From positions 6,944,001 to 7,008,000 of the forward strand of contig NZ_CP109031.1 in assembly GCF_036226925.1 (NCBI RefSeq): a stretch of 64,000 bases of DNA. The letters run 5' to 3'. This stretch comes from Streptomyces sp. NBC_00659 (GTDB lineage: Bacteria > Actinomycetota > Actinomycetes > Streptomycetales > Streptomycetaceae). Each line of letters begins with the position of its first letter. Position 1 is the first letter of the stretch. The notes under the pieces were generated by a model. It was not told the origin of the DNA. It made no database searches and saw only the letters and a program-made list of their open reading frames with translations. Positions 17,224-26,264 of this stretch are shown one piece after another. The translations under genes were made by a program, and so were the position numbers.

Positions 17224-19343
17224 CCGCCGATACGTCCGTGCCGTCCACAGCGCTGCTGACCGGAGCAGACCGTGACGGTTCCAACTACACCGCGCGGCAC
17301 CTGCTCGTCCTTGAGGGGCTCGAGGCAGTGCGGAAGCGCCCGGGCATGTACATCGGGTCGACCGACAGCCGTGGCCTGATGCACTGCCTGTGGGAGATCA
17401 TCGACAACTCCGTGGACGAGGCCCTCGGGGGCTACTGCGACCACATCGATGTGACCCTGCACGACGACGGCTCCGTCGAGGTGCGGGACAACGGCCGCGG
17501 CATCCCCGTCGACGTGGAGCCCAAGACCGGCCTCTCCGGCATCGAGGTCGTCATGACCAAGCTGCACGCCGGCGGAAAGTTCGGCGGCGGCTCGTACGCG
17601 GCCTCCGGCGGTCTGCACGGTGTGGGCGCCTCCGTGGTGAACGCGCTCTCCGCCCGTCTGGACGTCGAGGTGGACCGCAGTGGGAACACCCATGCCGTGA
17701 GCTTCCGCCGAGGCACCCCGGGAGTCTTCAAGGCCGACGGCCCCGACGCCGCCTTCGACGCTTCGAGCGGGCTGCGCAAGCTCAAGCGGATCCCGAAGAC
17801 CCGCACCGGCACGCGCGTGCGCTACTGGGCCGACCGCCAGATCTTCCTCAAGGACGCCAAGCTCTCCCTGGAGCACCTCCACCAGCGCGCCCGCCAGACG
17901 GCCTTCCTGGTGCCGGGCCTGACCATCGTCGTCCGTGACGAATTCGGGCTGGGCGAGGGTGGCAGCAAGGGTGAGGAGTCGTTCCGCTTCGACGGCGGCA
18001 TCAGCGAGTTCTGTGAGTTCCTGGCCGCCGACAAGCCGGTCTGCGACGTCCTCCGCTTCCATGGGCAGGGGACCTTCAAGGAGACCGTCCCGGTCCTCGA
18101 CGAGCACGGGCAGATGACCCCCACCGAGGTCACGCGTGAGCTGGGCGTCGATGTCGCGATGCGCTGGGGCACCGGATACGACACGACTCTGAAGTCGTTC
18201 GTGAACATCATCGCCACGCCCAAGGGCGGCACCCATGTCGCCGGCTTCGAGCAGGCCGTCGCCAAGACCATGAACGAGGTCCTGCGGACCAAGAAGCTGC
18301 TGCGGGTCGCCGAGGACGACATCGTCAAGGACGACGCGCTGGAGGGCCTCACGGCCGTCGTCACCGTGCGTCTCGCCGAGCCCCAGTTCGAGGGGCAGAC
18401 GAAGGAGGTCCTCGGCACCTCGGCCGCCCGCCGCATCGTGACGAACGTGGTCACCAAGGAGCTCAAGGCGTTCCTGACCTCCGCCAAGCGGGACGAGGCC
18501 GCGCAGGCGCGGGTCGTCATGGAGAAGGCCGTCGCCGCCGCGCGCACGAGGATCGCGGCCCGGCAGCACAAGGACGCGCAGCGCCGCAAGACGGCCCTGG
18601 AGTCCTCCTCGCTGCCCGCCAAGCTCGCCGACTGCCGCAGTGACGACGTCGAGCGCAGCGAGCTGTTCATCGTCGAGGGCGACTCCGCGCTGGGTACGGC
18701 GAAGCTGGCCCGGAACTCCGAGTTCCAGGCGCTGCTGCCGATCCGGGGCAAGATCCTCAACGTTCAGAAGGCGTCCGTGACGGACATGCTGAAGAACGCC
18801 GAGTGCGGTGCGATCATCCAGGTCATAGGGGCCGGTTCCGGCCGGACCTTCGACATCGACGCCGCGCGCTACGGGAAGATCATTCTCCTCGTCGACGCCG
18901 ATGTCGACGGCGCGCACATCCGGATTCTGCTGTTGACGCTGTTCCAGCGCTACATGCGGCCCATGGTCGAGGCGGGGCGGGTGTTCGCGGCGGTTCCGCC
19001 GCTGCACCGGATCGAGCTCAGCCAGCCCAAGAAGGGGCAGGACAAGTACGTCTACACGTACTCGGACCGTGAGCTGCGGGAGACCGTGCTGGAGCTGCAG
19101 CGCAAGGGTGTGCGTTACAAGGACTCGATCCAGCGGTACAAGGGTCTCGGCGAGATGGACGCCGATCAGCTGGCCGAGACGACGATGGATCCGCGGTTCC
19201 GGACGCTGCGCCGGATCAACATCTCCGACCTGGAGGCGTCCGAGCAGGTGTTCGACCTGTTGATGGGTAACGACGTGGCGCCGCGCAAGGAGTTCATCTC
19301 CAGCTCTGCCGCGACGCTGGACCGGTCGCGTATCGACGCGTAG
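17220..19343 (+). CDS. parE: DNA topoisomerase IV subunit B
   Basis: The predicted protein has 707 aa from GTG 17220, with GCGAGGAGCG upstream. It has the GHKL ATPase domain: EAVRKRPGMYIGS, EIIDNSVDEA (ATP/Mg2+ asparagine), RDNGRGIPVD and the lid GGLHGVGASVVNALS. The transducer domain follows. The TOPRIM domain has ELFIVEGDSALGTAK and the metal-binding DADVDGAHI. The C-terminal QRYKGLGEMD motif and RRINISDLE complete the family pattern. With ParC (43962-46421, other strand) it forms topoisomerase IV, which decatenates replicated chromosomes. The insert lengths suit ParE rather than the chromosomal-origin GyrB. The gene stands 25 kb from parC, as in S. coelicolor. Confidence 0.95.
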   Translation: MTADTSVPSTALLTGADRDGSNYTARHLLVLEGLEAVRKRPGMYIGSTDSRGLMHCLWEIIDNSVDEALGGYCDHIDVTLHDDGSVEVRDNGRGIPVDVEPKTGLSGIEVVMTKLHAGGKFGGGSYAASGGLHGVGASVVNALSARLDVEVDRSGNTHAVSFRRGTPGVFKADGPDAAFDASSGLRKLKRIPKTRTGTRVRYWADRQIFLKDAKLSLEHLHQRARQTAFLVPGLTIVVRDEFGLGEGGSKGEESFRFDGGISEFCEFLAADKPVCDVLRFHGQGTFKETVPVLDEHGQMTPTEVTRELGVDVAMRWGTGYDTTLKSFVNIIATPKGGTHVAGFEQAVAKTMNEVLRTKKLLRVAEDDIVKDDALEGLTAVVTVRLAEPQFEGQTKEVLGTSAARRIVTNVVTKELKAFLTSAKRDEAAQARVVMEKAVAAARTRIAARQHKDAQRRKTALESSSLPAKLADCRSDDVERSELFIVEGDSALGTAKLARNSEFQALLPIRGKILNVQKASVTDMLKNAECGAIIQVIGAGSGRTFDIDAARYGKIILLVDADVDGAHIRILLLTLFQRYMRPMVEAGRVFAAVPPLHRIELSQPKKGQDKYVYTYSDRELRETVLELQRKGVRYKDSIQRYKGLGEMDADQLAETTMDPRFRTLRRINISDLEASEQVFDLLMGNDVAPRKEFISSSAATLDRSRIDA

Positions 19344-19629
19344 CCCTCCGGGCGTATTCCGGGTGGGTCCGCCAGGTGGATGGGAGCCGTGCCGGTACAT
19401 CCGCCCGTCGCCGTCGGATCAGATGCGGGCTTCGCAGGGAGCCACAGCTCGATCCGGACGTGAGCGGCGGGCACGCGATGTACAGGCACGGCCCTCCCGC
19501 GTGTCACCGTCTGCGGGTGCATCGTGGGTCCCGAGGGCCCTCCGGCTGCTCCGACCACGGGTGCGTGGGGGCCTGGGCGTGGTGCCTCGCGTGCGTGAAA
19601 CCAATCCGCTCCGGCCGGCCTTTCGGCCG

Positions 19630-19745
19630 CGGGTCAGATTTCCGCCCCTCCGGCGCACCCATCGGCTCCGGTGCGTCTCTCGGGTACGGGGGAAATTCGG
19701 CCCCTCCGGCGCTTGAGGAGCGGGGTCTGGGGCCGGAGCCCCAGG
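19630..19745. repeat. Dispersed Streptomyces-type intergenic GC repeat
   Basis: The stretch contains CGCCCCTCCGGCG and later GGCCCCTCCGGCGCTTGAGG, followed by a GGGGTCTGGGGC/CGGAGCCCCAG inverted pair. I recognise this as a common intergenic repeat of Streptomyces genomes. It lies in the 19344-19985 gap, which holds no gene that I can support. Further along (about 19830-19890) there are several GGATCCACCC/GGGTGGA units in both orientations. Confidence 0.6.
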
Positions 19746-19985
19746 TACGGGACGGGTAGGGCGGAGGGGGCGAACCAAGCTTTTAGGTCCCCTGGGTCCG
19801 GGCTCGGGCCGCCTGGTCGGGGCACTGTATGGGTGGGATCCACCCGTGGGTGGAGAGACGCGGGTGCGGGGGATCCACCCACGATCCACCCGGGCGCCGA
19901 TCTGCCAGGTGCTCGATTTCCGTAGCGTCGATGGGGTCGGCAGCGCTCGCTGCGGACACCCGAATCCCGCTCACGGAGGCCGCGC

Positions 19986-20513
19986 ATGTCCGGGCTCATG
20001 AATGCAGTGGTGATCTTCGCTGTCGCCGCAGTGGTGATCGCGCGCCAGTTCAGCGCACGCCGGATCAGCTCGGACCTGCGCTGGTGGATCGTGCCCGCCG
20101 TTCTCGCCGTCATGGCAATGCGCGAGCCCGGCCTGATCGACCCGCACCACCAGACCGAGGCGTCCCTCCTGCTCGGCACGGAACTGGTGACGGCGCTGGC
20201 CATCGGAGCCGGATGGGCGTGGACGACGCGGATATGGACCGAGCCGGACGGCGCCGTGTGGAGCAGGAGCACCAAGGCCGCCGGAGCCGTCTGGGGCGCG
20301 GGTATCTGTCTGCGGCTGGGCCTGTTCGGCATAGGTGCCCTGCTCGGTGTGCACCAGAACTCCTCCGCCCTGATGCTCGGCCTGGCGGCCACCCTGCTGG
20401 TCCGCTCCGGGCTCCTGACCTGGCGGGTGCAGTCCCTGCGGCCGACGGTGACCGGGCAGGGCCCGGCGTACGGTGACGGGGCCGGCCGCGTTCTGAGGAA
20501 GGAGCGCCTGTGA
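19986..20513 (+). CDS. DUF1453 (CcdC-like) membrane protein
   Basis: The predicted protein has 175 aa from ATG 19986. It has about five hydrophobic segments (roughly residues 4-20, 33-48, 63-80, 95-120 and 128-146). The family is called DUF1453 or CcdC-like. Its TGA overlaps the GTG of the sensor kinase gene (GTGA, 20510-20513), so the two are translationally coupled. A shared role in sensing or membrane partnership with the kinase is inferred from that coupling only. Confidence 0.8.
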   Translation: MSGLMNAVVIFAVAAVVIARQFSARRISSDLRWWIVPAVLAVMAMREPGLIDPHHQTEASLLLGTELVTALAIGAGWAWTTRIWTEPDGAVWSRSTKAAGAVWGAGICLRLGLFGIGALLGVHQNSSALMLGLAATLLVRSGLLTWRVQSLRPTVTGQGPAYGDGAGRVLRKERL

Positions 20514-21661
20514 CGGACAACGCCTGGATGCACTGGCCCTCTCGTGAGGCGCTGTCACGTATGGGCGTGCACAAGGCCCGCCGTGTGCTCTCCCGGGTCA
20601 CGCGCGCCATCGTCCTCGGCATGCTCGTCGCGACGACACTCACGAACCCGGAGCTCAGCGGCTGGGCGCTCGCCGGAGGCATCACGGGGATCGCGGTGTG
20701 CGGGTTCCTCGCCCGGTGCTTCTGGCGGACCACACTGGAACACCGTCTGCTGCCGTCGCTGGTACTGCTCGCTCTGCTCCTGGCGGCCGCGGCCGCGGGA
20801 CACAGTGCGGGCTTCCGGATTCCGGCGCTCGTCCTGCTGTGCGGGATTGCTGTCGCCGCCATCGAACGGCTGCCCCTCGCGGCGGCCCTCCCGGCGATGG
20901 CGGTGGCGCTGGGCGCTTACGCGATGTTGGACAACGACGCCTGGCTGACCACGGCGGCCACCACCGTGGGCCTGGCGCTGGCGGGATACGTCCTGCGCCT
21001 CGACGCGGAAGCACGGGCGAGTGCCCAGCGGCTGCTGGCCCAGGAACGCGTGGCCCGCGCGGCCGAGGCGGAGACCGCGGCCCTCGCGGAGCGAGCGCGG
21101 ATAGCCAGGGAGATCCATGACGTCCTGGCCCACAGCCTGTCCGCGCAGCTCGTGCATCTGGAGGCGGCACGACTGCTCATCGAGACAGGAGCGGACCGGG
21201 AGCTCATCCTCGAACGGGTCGTGGCGGCACGGGGAATGGCCCGGGAGGGGCTTTCGGAGACCCGGCAGGCACTCTCCGCGCTCCGGGGTGAGATGTCTCC
21301 GCTGGAGGATTTCCTCGGCGAACTCGTGGCCACCGCCGACCGCGCCGGTGTCACGGTGACCGGGGAGCGTCAGCCGCTGCCGGCGGAAGCATCCCAGGCG
21401 GTGCGCCGAGTCGCCCAGGAGGCTCTGACGAACGTACGCAAACACGCTCCGGGAGCCGAGATTCACATCCGGCTGGACTACGGAGAGCACGAAGTGACGC
21501 TGGATGTACGGGATTCGGGTGGAAAACCGGGCGAACTCAGCGGTTCGGGTGCCGGGTACGGTCTGCTGGGGATGCGGGAGCGCGCAGAGCTGCTCGGCGG
21601 CTCGCTGGACGCAGGACCGGGCGAGGAGGGGTTCGTGGTGACGTTGAAGGTGCCGGTATGA
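20510..21661 (+). CDS. Two-component sensor histidine kinase (HisKA_3 / NarX-DesK class)
   Basis: The predicted protein has 383 aa from GTG 20510. Several membrane helices fill residues 33-160 (IVLGMLVATTL, ALAGGITGIAVCGFL, LLPSLVLLALLLAAAAAG, LVLLCGIAVAAI, then two more). A coiled linker leads to the dimerisation helix with the phospho-acceptor H203 in ARIAREIHDVLAHSLSAQ. The HATPase_c domain has the N-box QEALTNVRKHAPGA, the D-box DSGGKPG and GYGLLGMRERAELLGG. There is no large extracytoplasmic sensor domain, so a membrane signal is likely. The ATG of the response regulator overlaps its stop (ATGA). Confidence 0.93.
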   Translation: MTDNAWMHWPSREALSRMGVHKARRVLSRVTRAIVLGMLVATTLTNPELSGWALAGGITGIAVCGFLARCFWRTTLEHRLLPSLVLLALLLAAAAAGHSAGFRIPALVLLCGIAVAAIERLPLAAALPAMAVALGAYAMLDNDAWLTTAATTVGLALAGYVLRLDAEARASAQRLLAQERVARAAEAETAALAERARIAREIHDVLAHSLSAQLVHLEAARLLIETGADRELILERVVAARGMAREGLSETRQALSALRGEMSPLEDFLGELVATADRAGVTVTGERQPLPAEASQAVRRVAQEALTNVRKHAPGAEIHIRLDYGEHEVTLDVRDSGGKPGELSGSGAGYGLLGMRERAELLGGSLDAGPGEEGFVVTLKVPV

Positions 21662-22344
21662 CCGAGCGGGCGGAGGGCAGGGCACCGGCGCGGGTCGTGG
21701 TCGCGGACGATCAGACGGTCGTGCGCGAGGGCATTGTGATGCTGCTGGGACTGCTGCCCGGGATCGAGGTCGTCGGAGCGGCCGGTGACGGTGCCGAAGC
21801 GGTGGAGCTGGTGGCCGAACTCGCCCCGGACGTCGTGCTGATGGATCTGCGCATGCCTCGCTGCGACGGGGTCGAGGCGACCCGGCGCATCCGTGCCGAG
21901 CATCCCGGGACTCAGGTCGTCGTGCTCACGACGTTCGCGGACGACGAGTCGCTGTTCCCCGCACTGCGCGCCGGAGCCCGCGGCTATCTGACCAAGGACG
22001 CGGGAGGCGACGAGATCGTGCGGGCCGTGGAGAGCGTGCTCTCCGGGGACGCGGGGCTCTCGCCGAGCATCCAACGACGGCTGCTGGAGCGGCTGTCGGA
22101 CCCGGAACCGGAGCCCGGCCCGCCTCCGGAGGCCCCGGACGGGCTCACCTCGCGCGAGACGGAGGTGCTCCTGCTCATCGCCGAGGGCCTCAGCAACCAC
22201 GAGATCGCCCGCAAGCTCCATGTGTCCACGGCCACCGTGAAGACCCACATCAACAATCTCTTCGCCAAGGCAGGTCTCAAAGACCGTGCTCAAGCAGTCC
22301 GTTACGCCTATGGCAAAGGTCTCGTACGGCCGCCCGCGGGATGA
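21658..22344 (+). CDS. NarL/FixJ-type response regulator
   Basis: The predicted protein has 228 aa. In the receiver domain, D17 and D18 form the acidic pocket, D63 (VVLMDLRMP) is the phosphorylation site, and T91 and K113 are the conserved switch residues. A short acidic/proline linker (about 143-158) joins the LuxR-type helix-turn-helix (LTSRETEVLLLIAEGLSNHEIARKL, then VKTHINNLFAKAGLKDR). The start overlaps the kinase stop by four bases, making it the cognate partner of the kinase. The regulon is unknown. The promoter may lie in the repeat-rich stretch before 19986. Confidence 0.93.
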   Translation: MTERAEGRAPARVVVADDQTVVREGIVMLLGLLPGIEVVGAAGDGAEAVELVAELAPDVVLMDLRMPRCDGVEATRRIRAEHPGTQVVVLTTFADDESLFPALRAGARGYLTKDAGGDEIVRAVESVLSGDAGLSPSIQRRLLERLSDPEPEPGPPPEAPDGLTSRETEVLLLIAEGLSNHEIARKLHVSTATVKTHINNLFAKAGLKDRAQAVRYAYGKGLVRPPAG

Positions 22345-22449
22345 AGTCACCTGATGGGGTGAAGAGCGCGGAGACAGGAGTCAGGGAGCCCTCCGATCTG
22401 CACATCCTTGGGTACGCGGCAGCAACGGGTCGCGGACAAGGAGAGTTCG

Positions 22450-22938
22450 GTGGACAAGCACGACGGCGGCGACACGGGGGAGGTCCGGTTCGACGACCCC
22501 TGGTACGACGCGCTCGCTTCCGGCTGGGGCGAGTTGGACGGTACGGGCGCGCTCGCTCCCACCGTGCCGGCCGCTCGCTCGGAGCACCAAGGACGACCGG
22601 GCGGGACCGCCCTCGTCTACCTGGAGGTGCAGCGCAGTGCCGCCTTCCAGGAAGTACGCGGCCGGTACCGCAGGTTCGTGATTCCGGCCGTCGCCGTCTT
22701 CTTCCCCTGGTACGTGGGTTATGTGGTGACCGCGACCACCGCGCCGGGGTTCATGGCGCGGCCTGTCGTCGGTGTCGTGAACGTGGCACTGCTCGCGGGA
22801 CTCGGACAGTTCCTCACGACATTCCTGCTCGCCTGGGCGTACGCGCGGCACGCGCGGCTGCGCCGTGACCGGGCCGCGCTGGAACTGCGCTGGAACACCC
22901 AGGAGATGACGCGGAACGCCAGGAGTGGTGAGCGGTGA
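22450..22938 (+). CDS. DUF485 membrane protein
   Basis: The predicted protein has 162 aa from GTG 22450, with AAGGAGAG six bases upstream (an ATG lies 14 codons further up but without a ribosome site). The N-terminal 60 residues are hydrophilic. The DUF485 core follows, with SAAFQEVRGRYRRFVIPAVAVFFPWYVGYV and a second helix FLTTFLLAWAYARHARLRRDRAA. Small DUF485 proteins of the YjcH type accompany acetate/monocarboxylate symporters. Its stop overlaps the start of the symporter gene (GTGA), matching that pairing. Confidence 0.88.
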   Translation: MDKHDGGDTGEVRFDDPWYDALASGWGELDGTGALAPTVPAARSEHQGRPGGTALVYLEVQRSAAFQEVRGRYRRFVIPAVAVFFPWYVGYVVTATTAPGFMARPVVGVVNVALLAGLGQFLTTFLLAWAYARHARLRRDRAALELRWNTQEMTRNARSGER

Positions 22939-24527
22939 GCGGCCACCATCAGACCCTGGCCCTGCTCCTGTTCAGCGCGTTCGTCGCGGTGACACTAGGG
23001 ATCACGACATGGGTGAGTCGCCACCGGCACGGTTCGGCCGAAGAGTTCTACGCGGGCGGGCGGCTGTTCTCGCCGATGGAAAATGGATTTGCCCTCTCCG
23101 GGGACTACATGTCGGCTGCTTCCTTCCTCGGCATCACGGGACTCATCTCCCTGTACGGCTACGACGGTCTGCTGTACGCCGTGGGATTCCTGGTGGCCTG
23201 GCTGGTCGTTCTCTTCCTCGTCGCCGAGCTGGTGCGCAACTGCGGCCGGTTCACGCTCGCGGACGTCGTCGCGGCCCGGATGGACGCGCGGCCCGTGCGG
23301 GTCGCGGCCGGAACGTCCTCGGTGGTGGTGTCCGTTCTGTATCTGGTGGCGCAGATGGTGGGCGCGGGCAGCCTGGTGTCGCTGCTGCTGGGAGGTACGA
23401 GTGACGCGGCGCGCAACTGGACGGTGATCGGGGTCGGCGCGCTCATGGTGATCTATGTGTCGATGGGAGGGATGCGGGCGACGACCTGGATCCAGATCGT
23501 CAAGGCGGTTCTGCTCATCGGCGGGGCCATCGTTCTCACCGTGCTGGTCCTGATGCGGTTCCACGGGGACATCAACGAACTGCTGCGCACGGCCGCGGGG
23601 CGCAGCGGCCACGGCCAGGCCTTTCTCGCACCCGGCCTCAAATACGGCGGTGACTGGACGGCACGCTTCGACTTCATGAGCCTCGGGCTCGCACTCGTGC
23701 TCGGCACCGCCGGGTTGCCGCACATCCTGTCGCGCTTCTACACCGTGCCGACCGCGCGAGCCGCCCGACGCTCGGTGCTGTGGTCGATCGGGCTCATCGG
23801 CGGCTTCTACCTGATGACGATCGTGCTGGGCTTCGCTGCCGCTGCCGTCGTCGGTCCCGAGGCGGTGCGCGGATCGAACGCCGCAGGGAACACAGCCGTT
23901 CCGCTGCTGGCCCTGGATCTGGGCGGCGGGGCCAACTCCACGGGAGGAACAGTGCTGTTCGCGATCGTCGCTGCCATCGCCTTCGCCACGATTCTCGCGG
24001 TCGTCGCAGGAGTCACCCTCGCGTCCTCGGCGGCCGTGGCCCACGACCTGTACGCCTCGTCGCGTCGCCGCCGCGCCAAGCCGCACGGCGAGGTCGCGGT
24101 GGCGCGTGCCGCGTCGGTCGGCATCGGCGTGATCGCCATCGGCCTGAGCCTCCTGGCCCGCGACCTCAACGTGGCCTTCCTGGTCGGGCTCGCCTTCGCC
24201 GTCGCCGCGTCCGCGAACCTGCCGGTTCTGCTGTTCTCCTTGTTCTGGCGGTCCTTCACGACGCGTGGCGCCGTGTGGGCCGTCTACGGCGGCCTGGTGC
24301 CCGCGGTGGTGCTCGTGCTGCTGTCGCCGGTGGTGTCGGGCAGTCCCGAATCGCTCTTCCCGGGCGTGGACTTCCAGTACTTCCCGCTGCAGAACCCGGG
24401 GCTCGTCTCGATCCCCCTGGGCTTCGTCGCCGGCTGGCTCGGCACCGTCACCTCGGCGGAGCCGCCGGACGAGGCCAAGCACGCCGAGATCGAGGTCCGC
24501 GCGCTCACGGGCGCCGGGGCCGTCTGA
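22935..24527 (+). CDS. Sodium:solute symporter, ActP/MctP class
   Basis: The predicted protein has 530 aa from GTG 22935. It has about thirteen membrane segments of the LeuT/SSS fold. Family marks are EEFYAGGRLFSPMENGFALSGDYMSAASFLG near residue 35, YVSMGGMRATTWIQIVKAVLL near 175 and GTAGLPHILSRFYTVP near 255. These match cation/acetate (ActP) or monocarboxylate symporters. With the coupled DUF485 protein it most likely imports acetate, propionate or a related acid with Na+ or H+. The substrate cannot be read from sequence. The operon has no terminator of its own that I can see, and the CitB-type regulator gene converges on it. Confidence 0.9.
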   Translation: MSGHHQTLALLLFSAFVAVTLGITTWVSRHRHGSAEEFYAGGRLFSPMENGFALSGDYMSAASFLGITGLISLYGYDGLLYAVGFLVAWLVVLFLVAELVRNCGRFTLADVVAARMDARPVRVAAGTSSVVVSVLYLVAQMVGAGSLVSLLLGGTSDAARNWTVIGVGALMVIYVSMGGMRATTWIQIVKAVLLIGGAIVLTVLVLMRFHGDINELLRTAAGRSGHGQAFLAPGLKYGGDWTARFDFMSLGLALVLGTAGLPHILSRFYTVPTARAARRSVLWSIGLIGGFYLMTIVLGFAAAAVVGPEAVRGSNAAGNTAVPLLALDLGGGANSTGGTVLFAIVAAIAFATILAVVAGVTLASSAAVAHDLYASSRRRRAKPHGEVAVARAASVGIGVIAIGLSLLARDLNVAFLVGLAFAVAASANLPVLLFSLFWRSFTTRGAVWAVYGGLVPAVVLVLLSPVVSGSPESLFPGVDFQYFPLQNPGLVSIPLGFVAGWLGTVTSAEPPDEAKHAEIEVRALTGAGAV

Positions 24528-24593
24528 GGGCCGCAGGCGACCGCCCTGAGACGGCATGATCCAGACGGCATCCAGCTGTCGGGGAGTGCCGGC

Positions 24594-25286
24594 TCAGGGC
24601 GCCACCCATGCGTACCGGTGTTCCGGGCGCCCCGTGTCGCCGTACTTGAGGGAGAGGCGCAGCCGCCCCGCTTGTTCCAGGTGCCGCAGATAGCGCTGGG
24701 CGGTGGATCGGCTCAGGCCGGTCTCGGCGGCCACCTCGTGGGCCGACAGCGGCTGCTTCGCCTGGTGCAGCACATCGCAGATGAGGTCCGTGGTCGGCTC
24801 CGAGTGGCCGCTGGGGAGCCCGGGGGAGGACGGCGCGGGTGCGGTGCGCAAGGCCCCGAAGATCCGGTCGACCTGCTCCTGGCCCGTCACGCCGCGGCCG
24901 CCCACCCGGTCGACGGTACGGCGCAGGGCGGCGTAGGAGTCGAGGCGTGTGCGCAGGGCGGTGAACGTGAACGGTTTGATCAGGTAGTGCAGGGCACCCA
25001 GGCGCATCGCCGCCCGTACGGTGGCCACATCGCCGGCCGCGGTGATCATGATGACGTCGGTGCCGTGACCGTTCTCCCGCATCCGGTGGACGAGTTCGAG
25101 TCCCGTCCTGTCCGGCAGATAGTGGTCGAGCAGCACCAGATCGACCGGAGTGCGCTCGATCGCGGCCAGAGCCTGGGCGGCACTGTGCGCGCGGGCGGCC
25201 ACCCGGAACCCGGGAACCTTGCTCACGTACTTCGCGTTGATCTCGGCGACGCGGAAGTCGTCGTCCACGACCAGGACGTCAATCAT
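24594..25286 (-). CDS. CitB/DcuR-type response regulator (no adjacent kinase)
   Basis: The predicted protein has 230 aa from ATG 25286, with AGAGG upstream. The receiver domain begins IDVLVVDDDFRVAEIN, with the phospho-acceptor aspartate in DLVLLDHYLPDRTGLE and the switch lysine in YLIKPF. The C-terminal part is the winged helix of the CitB family (PLSAHEVAAETGLSRSTAQRYLRHLEQAGRLRL). It is clearly paralogous to the regulator at 28428-29108; both end RPEHRYAWVA. No kinase adjoins it. It is divergent from the ABC importer genes, so it may control them, perhaps with the kinase at 29108-30829. Confidence 0.9.
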   Translation of the reverse strand: MIDVLVVDDDFRVAEINAKYVSKVPGFRVAARAHSAAQALAAIERTPVDLVLLDHYLPDRTGLELVHRMRENGHGTDVIMITAAGDVATVRAAMRLGALHYLIKPFTFTALRTRLDSYAALRRTVDRVGGRGVTGQEQVDRIFGALRTAPAPSSPGLPSGHSEPTTDLICDVLHQAKQPLSAHEVAAETGLSRSTAQRYLRHLEQAGRLRLSLKYGDTGRPEHRYAWVAP

Positions 25287-25340
25287 CGGGCCTCTTTCTC
25301 TCAAGGCCTGGGCGTATGTTGCGCCCGTGTTTCGGCTCCG

Positions 25341-25388
25341 CTGTTGTAGCGCGAGCAAAATGAGCACAACAGACCCTTGCGAGCAGAA
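25341..25388. promoter_or_regulatory. Operator-like repeats between the CitB regulator and ABC importer
   Basis: CTGTTGT (25341-25347) and ACAACAG (25366-25372) form perfect inverted arms 18 bases apart. GCGAGCAAAA (25351-25360) and GCGAGCAGAA (25379-25388) are direct repeats 28 bp apart. Both fall in the 162-bp divergent intergenic region and are AT-richer than their surroundings. Confidence 0.45.
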
Positions 25389-25448
25389 GAACTCCTTGCG
25401 CCCACAAGACTGATGCTGTGGCCCGCACCACATCTACCGTCCCGGGCC

Positions 25449-26264
25449 ATGAGCACAGACACCAGCCCCGCCATCGAGCTGCGGGGCGCGAGCAAGATCT
25501 TCAAGACCCCGTCGGGGGGTTTGCACACAGCCGTCAGGGACCTTGACCTGACCGTCGGCCGCGGCGAGTTCGTGGCGGTGGTAGGACCGACCGGCTGCGG
25601 GAAGTCCACGACGCTGACCCTGGTCAGCGGTCTCGAGGAGCCCACCGAGGGCGAGGTCCTGGTCGCCGGGGAGCCGGTCGTCGGCGTCGGGGACAAGGTC
25701 GGTTTCGTCTTCCAGCAGGACGCAACCTTTCCCTGGCGCACGGTGCTGTCCAACGTGATGGCCGGGCCCCGGTTCCGTGGCGTGCCCAAGGCCGAGGCGA
25801 GGGAACGCGCCAGGGAGTGGCTCGCCAGGGTCGGGCTCGCGGCCTTCGAGGACCGCTATCCGCACCAGCTCTCCGGTGGTCAGCGCAAGCGCGTCGCCCT
25901 CGCCGCCACCTTCGTCAACGACCCCGAGATCCTGCTGATGGACGAGCCGTTCTCGGCGCTCGACGTGCAGACCCGGGCGCTGATGTCCGACGAACTGCTC
26001 GAGCTGTGGGCAGGCACGGGCGCCTCGGTCGTCTTCGTCACCCACGACTTGGAGGAGTCCATCGCGCTCGCCGACAAGGTCGTGGTGATGACCGCGGGCC
26101 CCGCCACCGTGAAGCAGGTCTACGACATCGATCTGCCGCGGCCGCGCAAGGTCGAATCGGTGCGCCTGGAGCCGCGGTTCATCGAGATCTACCGCGAGAT
26201 CTGGGAGTCCCTCGGCGAAGAGGTCCGCATCACCCGTGAAAGGGGCGCCGCTGATGTCGCCTGA
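25449..26264 (+). CDS. ABC importer ATPase (SsuB/TauB-like)
   Basis: The predicted protein has 271 aa from ATG 25449. It is a complete nucleotide-binding domain with Walker A GPTGCGKST, Q-loop FVFQQDATFPWRTV, signature LSGGQRKRVALA, Walker B ILLMDEPFSALD and switch histidine VFVTHDLEES. This is the nitrate/sulfonate/taurine/pyrimidine-precursor importer subclass. The permease gene begins 11 bases before its stop, so the two are coupled. No good ribosome site precedes ATG 25449; an in-frame ATG at 25413 is an alternative. Confidence 0.92.
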   Translation: MSTDTSPAIELRGASKIFKTPSGGLHTAVRDLDLTVGRGEFVAVVGPTGCGKSTTLTLVSGLEEPTEGEVLVAGEPVVGVGDKVGFVFQQDATFPWRTVLSNVMAGPRFRGVPKAEARERAREWLARVGLAAFEDRYPHQLSGGQRKRVALAATFVNDPEILLMDEPFSALDVQTRALMSDELLELWAGTGASVVFVTHDLEESIALADKVVVMTAGPATVKQVYDIDLPRPRKVESVRLEPRFIEIYREIWESLGEEVRITRERGAADVA

